From Streptomyces uncialis (lineage in GTDB: Bacteria > Actinomycetota > Actinomycetes > Streptomycetales > Streptomycetaceae): DNA of 64,000 nt. The notes beneath the pieces are model-generated. The model worked only from the letters and a program-made list of their open reading frames with translations. It did no database searches and was not told the DNA's origin. Positions within the stretch are counted from its first letter, which is position 1. Each line of letters starts with the position of its first letter. The stretch is from the NCBI RefSeq assembly GCF_001905345.1, contig NZ_LFBV01000001.1, forward strand, positions 321,321 through 385,320, written 5' to 3'. This document shows positions 51,024 to 58,301 of the stretch, piece by piece. Made by a program: the position numbers and the translations under genes.

Positions 51024-52049
51024 TTACGACCGGGCCAGGATCTCCGCCTCTTTCACCGGGTCGATGCCGTGCTTGGCCCACCGGGGGTGCGCGACCGGTG
51101 TTCCGCCTTCGCTCAGCCATCGCCAGGTGTCGCGGACGGTCTCGGACAGCGGTCGGCACGCGAACCCGGCCTCCCTCGCTCGGGACGACTCGATGTTCCA
51201 CACCCCGGCCTGCGTGCGCCACAGCGGGAGCTCCGTCCACTGCCGAACCGCCGCGGCCTTCAGCACGTCGTCGGGCGTCCACACGAGGTGCCCGTCACCG
51301 GCGGTGATTTCCAGGCACGCCCCGAGGAAGCCGCCCATCGTCTCGCGGCCGATCGGCGCCGTCACGTTGTAGGCGCCGCCGGTCGTCGCCGCAGCCTGGT
51401 CGAGCGCGAAGGCGGCCACGTCGCGGACATCGACGGGCTGGATGGTCCGGCCCGGCTCACCTGGTGCCAGGATCGCGCCGCCCCGCTCGGCACGGCGCAG
51501 CCACCAGGGAAGACGGCCCACGTACTCCCCGGGTCCGAGGATCACCCCGGGGCGCAGGACCGAGACGCGGTCGGGGCCGAACGCCGCCACGGACGCCCGC
51601 TCGGCCCCGGCCTTCTGACGGCCGTAGTGCAGGTCCGGCCCCTTCCAGCCGTCCGGAAGCCGTCCGAAGTCGGCGTCGGCATCGGCGGGGGCGTCCAGCA
51701 GGACGGATGACTCGGTGAGCGCTTCGGCGGGCCAGCCCTGGTAGGCGCTCACCGTGGAGACGTAGACGTACCGGTCCGCAACGGGTTGCAGGGCGTGTGC
51801 TCCGGCCAGTACATCGCGAGGCGCGAGCTCGGACGTCGACGTGTCGATCACCGCGTCCCACGGGCCGCGCCCTGCCAGCTTCGCCAAGTCGTGGACGTTC
51901 GTCCGATCCCCCTGAATCGCCCGTGTGCCGTCCGGGGTGCTTCCCGACCTGCCCCGGTTGAACACGGACACGTCCCAGCCGCGGTCTACCGCCGCCACGG
52001 CGACAGCCCTGCCCAGGAACCACGTTCCGCCCAGTACCAGAATCCTCAT
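51024..52049 (-). CDS. NAD-dependent epimerase/dehydratase (SDR family)
   Basis: A 341-residue extended SDR protein. The N-terminal Rossmann motif is VLGGTWFLGRAVA (GGTxFLG type), with NRGRSGS as the cofactor-specificity loop, TSTSEL, and a YVSTVSAY segment; the active-site YGRQKAGAE supplies the YxxxK pair. The C-terminal part binds substrate. Sequence resembles reductase-type epimerases of unknown substrate. ATG 52049 is set by GGAAGGAT upstream. It lies downstream of the HAD gene on the same strand with a 120-bp gap. Confidence 0.87.
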   Translation of the reverse strand: MRILVLGGTWFLGRAVAVAAVDRGWDVSVFNRGRSGSTPDGTRAIQGDRTNVHDLAKLAGRGPWDAVIDTSTSELAPRDVLAGAHALQPVADRYVYVSTVSAYQGWPAEALTESSVLLDAPADADADFGRLPDGWKGPDLHYGRQKAGAERASVAAFGPDRVSVLRPGVILGPGEYVGRLPWWLRRAERGGAILAPGEPGRTIQPVDVRDVAAFALDQAAATTGGAYNVTAPIGRETMGGFLGACLEITAGDGHLVWTPDDVLKAAAVRQWTELPLWRTQAGVWNIESSRAREAGFACRPLSETVRDTWRWLSEGGTPVAHPRWAKHGIDPVKEAEILARS

Positions 52050-52172
52050 GACGTGATCCTTCCGCCGTGCGCACCGATCCGCCATGCCGCGTACGGGTGC
52101 TGCGCACACGACCACACCAACGGGAGCGGGCACCGTGCGGCGTGCGACGGAAGCGGGTCCGTACACGGGTTC

Positions 52173-52805
52173 CTACTCGTCGGTCAGCCCGAGCAATTCA
52201 CGGAGGCGTCGGGCCGCAACCACCTCGTCCAGCGCCAGCAGCGGTGTGATGCCGAGCCGGTGAGCGGCGGCGAGGTTCTGTTCGCTGTCGTCGACGAACA
52301 GACACCGCTCGGCCGGCACACCGAGTTCGTCGAGCGCCAGGCGGAAGATGGCGGCGTCCGGCTTGCGCACTCCGTGCTCCTCGGAGAGCACCACCGCGTC
52401 GAAGGAGCGCTCCAGGTCGAAACCCGCGTAGGGGTCGTACGGCTCCCGTCCGAGACTGTTCGACACCACAGCCGTCCTGATCCCGGCGGCCCGTGCCTGC
52501 CGCGCCACCTTCAGCACGTGGTGGGCCGGGAAGGCGTCGTGAAGATACCTGGCCATCAGGTCGTCAGGCGCGACGCCGATCAGGGCGGCGAAGCCGGTGT
52601 TCCAGTCGGTCTGGGTGATCTCCCCGAGTTCCAGCCGCCGGAAGAGCTCCTGTCCTCGTGGATCGGCCCAGCCGCGAAGGAAGGTTCCCCTCGCGAGCCC
52701 CTCCCGGTCCTCGAAGTACGAGATCACTTCGACCATGTTGAAGGTCAGGACTCCGAAGAAGTCGAAGATCAGGCCCTGGTACTTGGGCTCTGCGGATGTC
52801 GCCAT
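52173..52805 (-). CDS. HAD-superfamily hydrolase (subfamily IA variant)
   Basis: A 210-residue HAD protein. Motif I is LIFDFFGVL: nucleophile Asp is present but the +2 Asp is replaced by Phe, as seen in epoxide-hydrolase-N-terminal or YihX-like members. Motif II is AVVSNSLG, the Lys is in GVRKPDAAIF, and motif IV is LFVDDSEQN. A phosphatase of small metabolites is likely, though the missing second Asp may change the reaction. ATG 52805 is the start. Confidence 0.87.
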   Translation of the reverse strand: MATSAEPKYQGLIFDFFGVLTFNMVEVISYFEDREGLARGTFLRGWADPRGQELFRRLELGEITQTDWNTGFAALIGVAPDDLMARYLHDAFPAHHVLKVARQARAAGIRTAVVSNSLGREPYDPYAGFDLERSFDAVVLSEEHGVRKPDAAIFRLALDELGVPAERCLFVDDSEQNLAAAHRLGITPLLALDEVVAARRLRELLGLTDE

Positions 52806-52865
52806 GGTGCAAAGGCTATGAGCTGGCAGGGAGTTGCAGGTCGTTCGTACAGGCGATCCGGAAGC

Positions 52866-53150
52866 TCACCCGGCGCTCCTGTACTCGTCGCCCTCGTCCG
52901 CGTAGACGAGGCCTGAGGTATCCCCGTCGAGGATGCGGGCGACTTGCTCTTCCTCACCCGGGTCATGGGCTTGAGGCGTACGCAGCGCCCATCGGGCCAG
53001 AACTCCGGGGACCTCGTCCGGCCCGGCGTCCTCCACGTCCTCGATGAAGGCGTCGACCAGCTCCGGAGCCAGCGCTTCACGGATGGTACGGATCGTGCCG
53101 GGCAGCTCGACCTTGCTGCCGCCGATGGTGGTGGTGAACGACTTCGCCAA
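52866..53150 (-). CDS. Small protein of unknown function beside the CRISPR array
   Basis: A 94-residue protein, no recognised domain. The N-terminal half is helical and hydrophobic (IRTIREALAPELVDAFIEDV), the C-terminal half acidic (AHDPGEEEQVARILDGD and DEGDEY). A TTG start at 53150 is supported by GAGGAGG 7 nt upstream. It is the last gene before the distal end of the array, but nothing in it indicates a CRISPR function. Confidence 0.6.
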   Translation of the reverse strand: MAKSFTTTIGGSKVELPGTIRTIREALAPELVDAFIEDVEDAGPDEVPGVLARWALRTPQAHDPGEEEQVARILDGDTSGLVYADEGDEYRSAG

Positions 53151-53349
53151 CTCCGGGCCTCCTCAGGCTCTCTTCGGGAGAGCCAGTGTCCTTGGGCTGA
53201 CGGTCCCCGGCCCGGCGTTCGCTGAGCCCGGCCACACGTTCACTCGGGGGAGTGGGTTCCTGGGCGTGCTCGACGTGGGGCGTGCCGATGTACGCGTTAC
53301 GCGGGTTACGCGGGCCGCTCGGAGGCGATGCCTCGTTCGAGTCCGTCGA

Positions 53350-54779
53350 GGACCACCCCCGCACACGCGGGGCCGACAGGTCCGCGAGCGACTGCTGCGC
53401 CTGCCGGGCCGGAGCACCCCCGCACACGCGGGGCCGACGAGGCGGCGTGGCGGGCGGCCGAAGCGGCGACGGGAACACCCCCGCACACGCGGGGCCGACG
53501 ACCAGGGCGCGGTCCAAGGCGTGCAGCTCGGCGGAACACCCCCGCACACACGGGGCCGACACGAGCTCCGGGTGCGGGCGCTGCTGACCGGGCGGAGCAC
53601 CCCCGCACACGCGGGGCCGACTGGGGCGGACCACGACGGACCCGCACCGTGCGTGGAACACCCCCGCACACGCGGGGCCGACGCAAGCTGAAGGGCCACA
53701 TCGGGATACGTCGACGGAACACCCCCGCACACGCGGGGCCGACCGACACATAGCCGTCCGGGTTCCGCATCCGCCGGGAACACCCCCGCACACGCGGGGC
53801 CGACGGACTGCGCGGTCGTCTTCTTGAGCTGGAGCGAGGAACACCCCCGCACACGCGGGGCCGACCCGGCACCAGCGGACAGCCCACTGGAGGAGCTGGG
53901 AACACCCCCGCACACGCGGGGCCGACAACCCCGCAGAGTCCTTCAGCCCGGTCGCCCACGGAACACCCCCGCACACGCGGGGCCGACAAGAGCGCAAACC
54001 GCAACACATCGCGGGGCGAAGGAACACCCCCGCACACGCGGGGCCGACAGGCCGCGGCGCCTGGTCGTCGGTCTCGTCCGCGGAACACCCCCGCACACGC
54101 GGGGCCGACCGCACCGCACCCAACACCCGAGGTCAGGACACCGGAACACCCCCGCACACGCGGGGCCGACCCGTGTTCTGCGCCTCGACGTCTGCCATAG
54201 CGGGGAACACCCCCGCACACGCGGGGCCGACAGATCGTCCGCTACGCACGATCACTGATCGGGCGGAACACCCCCGCACACGCGGGGCCGACGCGCTCAC
54301 CAGCGTCGGTGTCACCGTAGGCGTGGGAACACCCCCGCACACGCGGGGCCGACGCGTGGCCCGATCATCCTCGCCTACGCGTTCGCGGAACACCCCCGCA
54401 CACGCGGGGCCGACGGAGGACCGGCTTGCGGAGGGCGTGGTCGACGGGAACACCCCCGCACACGCGGGGCCGACGCGATCTGCTGGTAGGCGTCCCGGTA
54501 CGCCAGGGGAACACCCCCGCACACGCGGGGCCGACCGGCGAGAGGCGATGCGCGTGTCACTTCGATGAGGAACACCCCCGCACACGCGGGGCCGACGTGC
54601 GTCGATGATCCAGCCGTCTCCGACATAGAGGAACACCCCCGCACACGCGGGGCCGACCCGGTGACCGGGGCCGTGTACATGATGTTCTGCGGAACACCCC
54701 CGCACACGCGGGGCCGACGAGTACCAGGCCTCCAGCGACGTCCTCGGCCGGGGAACACCCCCGCACACGCGGGGCCGAC
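53350..54779 (-). CRISPR. Type I-E CRISPR array, 24 repeats and 23 spacers
   Basis: Repeats are 28 bp: GGAACACCCCCG then CACACGCGGGGCCGAC on the plus strand, with a CCCCGC/GCGGGG stem. Repeat starts are 61 bp apart throughout except one 60-bp interval, so spacers are 33 nt with one of 32 (54415-54446). In transcribed orientation (minus strand) the repeat begins GTCGGCCCCGCG and ends GTGTTCC. Degenerate repeats are at the left end: GGACCAC at 53350, GGAGCAC at 53411 and 53594, and one stem change at 53533. This makes the left end leader-distal and the right end, next to cas3, leader-proximal. Spacer sequences are all different. Confidence 0.97.
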
Positions 54780-54959
54780 CCTTCCTGACCTGCGGTCCTG
54801 TCACCGCAGAGGGCCGTTTTCCTTTAGTCGTGTCGTCGCCGCGGGGACGTGGCGCGGCCCCTCCCTCCGTGCTGCGGTACACATGAACTGCTCCTCAGTT
54901 GGCGGGCGTTGTCAGTGGGTGGGTCTACGTTGAAGGGCAGCATACAAAGGGGGCATGGC
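54780..54959 (-). promoter_or_regulatory. CRISPR leader / divergent promoter between the array and cas3
   Basis: The 180 bp between the last repeat and the cas3 start contain a CTGCGG/CCGCAG hairpin (54790-54809) directly beside the leader-proximal repeat and an AT-richer stretch CCGTTTTCCTTTAG after it. Array transcription must start here to the left and cas3 transcription to the right. Individual promoter elements are not certain. Confidence 0.7.
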
Positions 54960-57917
54960 GTGACGGACAGTGTTCGTCGGCGTGGGGACGTCGATGCGCT
55001 CGGGGTGCTGTGGGGGAAGTCCGAGGAGCGGGCCGGGGGGACGATGAACCTTCTGGTGTCGCATCTGCTGGACACGGCCGCCGTGGCCGAGCGGATGTGG
55101 GACGGGTTCCTCGCGCCGTCGGGCCGCCGGATGCTGGACAGGCTCGCGGGCGGACCGGGAAAGGGCCGGGCGTTGTTCGCCTGGCTGTGCGGTGTGCACG
55201 ACTGCGGGAAGGCGACCCCGTCCCATCAGCGACTGTGGCCGAAGGGCGCGGACGCCGTCCGCGCGGCGGGGCTCGGGTGGCACGAACCCACGTTGGCGCG
55301 GCACCGGTGGCGCCATGACCGGGCGGGGGCATTCGTCCTGCGGGAGGTGCTCGGCGCGGCCGGGTGGCGCAAGGAGCACATCGCGTGGGTGTGGCCGCTC
55401 GTCGCCGGGCACCACGGCTCGTACCCGTCGTTCAAGGCCACGGAGCAGCCGAAGAAGGCGATGAAGCAGGCCGCCGGAGGACCTGTGTGGGCCGAGGCGC
55501 AGGCGTCCGTGGTGGAGTGGCTGACGCACCGCCTCGGTTTCGACCGGGTCGCGGAGGTCGAGCCCACGCGCGTTCCCTCCCGGGCCGAGCAGATGCAGAT
55601 CAGCGGGCTCATCGTGATGGCGGACTGGATCGCCAGCAACGAGGAGCACTTCAAGGGCATCGACGAGTTGGTGGAGGTGACCCCCGAGAAGGCCCGTGAC
55701 CGCGCCGGAAAGGCATGGCAGGCGCTGCGGCTGCGTGGTGGGTGGGGGCGGCTGCCGGAGCCGGGACCAGAAGCCTTTCAGGACCGGTTCGGGCACGGGC
55801 CACGGCCGTCGCAGACCCTGGTCATGGACGCCGCCCGGCGTATGCCCGCCCCCGGGCTCCTCGTGGTCGAGGCGCCGATGGGCGAGGGCAAGACCAAGGC
55901 AGCCCTGATGGCCGCCGAGATCCTTGCCGCGCGGTTCGGCGCGGACGGGGTCTTCGTCGGGATGCCGACCCAGTCCACCAGCGATCCGATGTTCGAGCAG
56001 GTGCGGTCGTGGGTGGGCCGGGTGGACGAGGAGCTTCCGGCGCAGGTCGCCCTGTTGCACGGCAAGCGCATGTTCAACCGTGAGTGGCGGGCACTGGTCA
56101 AGGAGTCCGGTGACGATCCGGACGACAGGTTCGGCGGGGTGGACGAGTTCGGCGAGTGCCTGGACGAGTGCGGGGAGGACGAGTACGGGATGGGGGCTCC
56201 CGAACCGTCCGGCGCGGTCACGCGTTCGGGGTCACGCGGCCCCTCCGAGTGGTTCCTGGGGGCCAAACGCGGGCTGCTGTGCCCGTTCGTGGTGGGGACG
56301 ATCGACCAACTGCTGTTCGCCGCGACCCGTAGCAAGCATGTGATGCTGCGGATGGCCGGTCTGATCGGGAAGGTCGTCGTCCTCGACGAGGTGCACGCCG
56401 CCGACGTCTACATGTCCCAGTTCCTGAAGGAGGCCCTGCGCTGGCTCGGCCAGGCCGGAGTGCCGGTGGTGCTGCTGTCCGCGACGCTCCCGCCCCACCA
56501 GCGCCGGGAACTGGTCGACGCGTATCTCTCGGGAGCCGCCTCCCGCGAGGAGTTCGAGACCGGGGACGGGCTCCCGGAGCCGCCCGGCTATCCCTCGGTC
56601 ACCACGGCGTGCCTGGCGCTCGACGACGCCGGGCCGGTCCTGGAGTCGGTGGCGTGCGAGGGCTGGCGGGACGACCTCACGGTCGAGCTGGAGCTGCTGC
56701 CCGAGACGGTTCCGGCACCGAAGGCAGGGAAGGAGGTGGCCGCCGCCGCACAGCAGGCGGCCGACCGGGAGATCGCCGCACGCCTCGGCACCGCGCTCGC
56801 CGACGGTGGCTGCGCGCTCGTGATCCGCAATACCGTGGGCCGCGCCCAGTCCCTCCACACGGTGCTGTGCGAGGAGTTCGGCGCGGACGAGGTGACGCTT
56901 CTCCACGGCCGGATCGCGGTCGCCCCCAAGGCCGACCGCGTGGAACAGTGCCTGCGCGGACTCGGCCCGCCCGCGCCGACAGGCGACGCAGGGCAGCAGC
57001 GGCCACGCCTGATCGTCGTCGCGACACAGATCGCGGAGCAGTCGTTCGACGTCGACGCCGATGTGCTGGTCACCGACCTGGCACCCGTCGACCTCCTGCT
57101 GCAACGCATCGGACGGCTCCACCGGCACGACGGCGTCGTGCGTCCGGCCAGGCTGGCCCGGCCGCGTGTGCTGATCACCGGTCTCGCCGACCGGGCCGGC
57201 TCGCCGGACCCGGACATGTGGCAGCGGGACGACGCCGGAACTCCCCGATTCCTCGGCGCCTCCGAGTTCATCTACCGGCGGCACCAGCTTCTGCGCACCG
57301 CCGCGCTGGTGCGGGCGGCACTCGTCGGCGGTACGGGGGCGTGGACCATTCCCTCCCAGGTACCCGGCCTCGTCGCGAGCGGCTACGGCTCGGACGACAC
57401 GGTGATGCCCCCGCAATGGCGCGCGGACGCGGAGGAGGCCCGTCGCGCCTGGACCGCTGGGGAGGGCGAGCGGGCCAGGAAGGCCGCCGCGTACCTGCTG
57501 ACGCGCCTGGGGCAGAAGGAAGGGGCGACGCTGGCCGGGCTGCACTCAGGTTCCACGCCCGGCGGCCGGGCCGGGCTGGACGCACTGGTCCGGGACGGCG
57601 ACGCCACCACGGAGGTCGTCCTGGTCCGGTACAACCGGGGCACGTACCGGACGCTCTCCGGCAGAGCCCTCACCGCGAACGGCGATGTCATGGACGACCT
57701 GCTGGACGACGTCCTGGGCGGGACGGTACGACTGCCCGCCTCCCTGACGGAGGACGCCCGTGGAGGACTCCGTCCGCTCCCCGGCTGGTCGGCCCATCCG
57801 AGGCTCCGGTACAGCCCCGCCCTGATCCTCGACGAGCGGGGCTCCGCGACCCTGGGGGACCGGGCGCTGCGCTACGACCGGGTACTCGGGCTGGTGGTGG
57901 GGGACGGGCCGCCCTGA
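54960..57917 (+). CDS. cas3: Cas3 helicase-nuclease of type I-E
   Basis: A 985-residue fusion of an N-terminal HD nuclease and a superfamily 2 helicase that degrades DNA bound by Cascade. HD part: SHLLDTA at 34-40, VHDCGK at 79-84 and GHHGSYP at ~150-156. Helicase: Walker A GEGKT at 308-312, DEVH at 476-479, SATLPP, and the QRIGRLHRH motif VI. The C-terminal Cas3-CTD follows. GTG 54960 is chosen because AAAGGGGG lies 6 nt upstream and the conserved LWGKS stretch starts soon after. Divergent from the array; a hairpin follows 33 bp downstream. Confidence 0.96.
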   Translation: MTDSVRRRGDVDALGVLWGKSEERAGGTMNLLVSHLLDTAAVAERMWDGFLAPSGRRMLDRLAGGPGKGRALFAWLCGVHDCGKATPSHQRLWPKGADAVRAAGLGWHEPTLARHRWRHDRAGAFVLREVLGAAGWRKEHIAWVWPLVAGHHGSYPSFKATEQPKKAMKQAAGGPVWAEAQASVVEWLTHRLGFDRVAEVEPTRVPSRAEQMQISGLIVMADWIASNEEHFKGIDELVEVTPEKARDRAGKAWQALRLRGGWGRLPEPGPEAFQDRFGHGPRPSQTLVMDAARRMPAPGLLVVEAPMGEGKTKAALMAAEILAARFGADGVFVGMPTQSTSDPMFEQVRSWVGRVDEELPAQVALLHGKRMFNREWRALVKESGDDPDDRFGGVDEFGECLDECGEDEYGMGAPEPSGAVTRSGSRGPSEWFLGAKRGLLCPFVVGTIDQLLFAATRSKHVMLRMAGLIGKVVVLDEVHAADVYMSQFLKEALRWLGQAGVPVVLLSATLPPHQRRELVDAYLSGAASREEFETGDGLPEPPGYPSVTTACLALDDAGPVLESVACEGWRDDLTVELELLPETVPAPKAGKEVAAAAQQAADREIAARLGTALADGGCALVIRNTVGRAQSLHTVLCEEFGADEVTLLHGRIAVAPKADRVEQCLRGLGPPAPTGDAGQQRPRLIVVATQIAEQSFDVDADVLVTDLAPVDLLLQRIGRLHRHDGVVRPARLARPRVLITGLADRAGSPDPDMWQRDDAGTPRFLGASEFIYRRHQLLRTAALVRAALVGGTGAWTIPSQVPGLVASGYGSDDTVMPPQWRADAEEARRAWTAGEGERARKAAAYLLTRLGQKEGATLAGLHSGSTPGGRAGLDALVRDGDATTEVVLVRYNRGTYRTLSGRALTANGDVMDDLLDDVLGGTVRLPASLTEDARGGLRPLPGWSAHPRLRYSPALILDERGSATLGDRALRYDRVLGLVVGDGPP

Positions 57918-57950
57918 TGGTCTGTCCGGAGCTAGTCCGCCAAGCGTCTT

Positions 57951-57984
57951 CCGCACACGCTGGCGAAGCGCGCAGCGTGTGCGG
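57951..57984. terminator. Hairpin after cas3 built from a CRISPR-repeat-like core
   Basis: A perfect 11-bp stem, CCGCACACGCT and AGCGTGTGCGG, with a 12-nt loop, 33 bp beyond the cas3 stop. Its arms contain the CCGCACACGC string of the CRISPR repeat. It may terminate cas3 and may descend from repeats. Confidence 0.65.
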
Positions 57985-58066
57985 CGGGAGTCCGCGATGC
58001 CTGTTCGGCGGCGAAGGGACGAGGCGAGCGGGCCCGGGACGGCGGGGGCGAGTGCGTCCGAGGTAC

Positions 58067-58103
58067 AGAGCGGTCGGAGCGAGACGCTGCTCCGTGCCGC
58101 TCT
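58067..58103 (-). terminator. Strong hairpin ending the crRNA-like unit
   Basis: Arms AGAGCGG-T-CGGAGC and GCTCCG-TG-CCGCTCT pair over 13 bp with a small bulge and an 8-nt loop. On the minus strand it starts 3 nt beyond the second repeat-like element, where an RNA terminator would be expected. Confidence 0.55.
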
Positions 58104-58177
58104 GCCCTCCACCCCGCGGAGCGGGGCCGATCCGCCGGTGAGACGGAAAAGCGGAACACCCCCGCGGGTGGGGTCAC
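58104..58177 (-). ncRNA. Candidate crRNA-like regulatory RNA (CreR/CreA-like) in the cas3-cas8e gap
   Basis: Read on the minus strand: a first repeat-like element (58177-58153) ends in GCGGGGGTGTTCC, identical to the last 13 nt of the true repeat including the crRNA 5' handle. A 21-nt pseudo-spacer begins GCTTTTCCGTCT (58152-58132). A second repeat-like element (58131 to about 58106) starts ATCGGCCCCGC and has a perfect CCCCGC/GCGGGG stem as needed by Cas6e. Pseudo-spacer positions 1-11 match a site at the cas8e promoter with only position 6 different, next to AAG. A processed short crRNA that guides Cascade to that site is inferred. No promoter could be assigned. Confidence 0.6.
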
Positions 58178-58273
58178 ATGATCATGCGGGGTGGCGCCAG
58201 GCATCTTCTCATTTCATTCGTCCGATACCCCTTCGCGGGTCAGGCGAATATGCAAGGCTGATCCGGCCTCGCT

Positions 58274-58287
58274 AGACGAAAAAGCTT
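58274..58287 (-). promoter_or_regulatory. Candidate Cascade target site (AAG PAM plus seed) upstream of cas8e
   Basis: On the minus strand the sequence AAG (58287-58285) is followed by CTTTTTCGTCT (58284-58274). The pseudo-spacer after its first G reads CTTTTCCGTCT, so 10 of 11 positions agree and the mismatch is at position 6, which type I-E Cascade does not read. It lies 15-28 bp upstream of the cas8e start, overlapping the 5' untranslated region, just before the GAGGGAAG ribosome binding site. Confidence 0.6.
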
Positions 58288-58301
58288 GAGGGAAGAACGA
58301 G

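Noticed and set aside
53252..54933. Many open frames on both strands across the CRISPR array, rich in HTRGR, PAHAGP or RVCGGVP repeats
   Set aside because: They are translations of the 28-bp repeats; the 61-bp period makes one frame shift per unit and no ribosome binding sites are present.
54780..54959. Leader TTTTCC as a second target of the crRNA-like pseudo-spacer
   Set aside because: Only six bases match and there is no suitable PAM on either strand.
57979..58275. Open frame of 98 codons in the cas3-cas8e gap as a possible small toxin
   Set aside because: Composition is Arg/Ser/Pro-rich without structure, no ribosome binding site, and it overlaps both hairpins and the crRNA-like unit.
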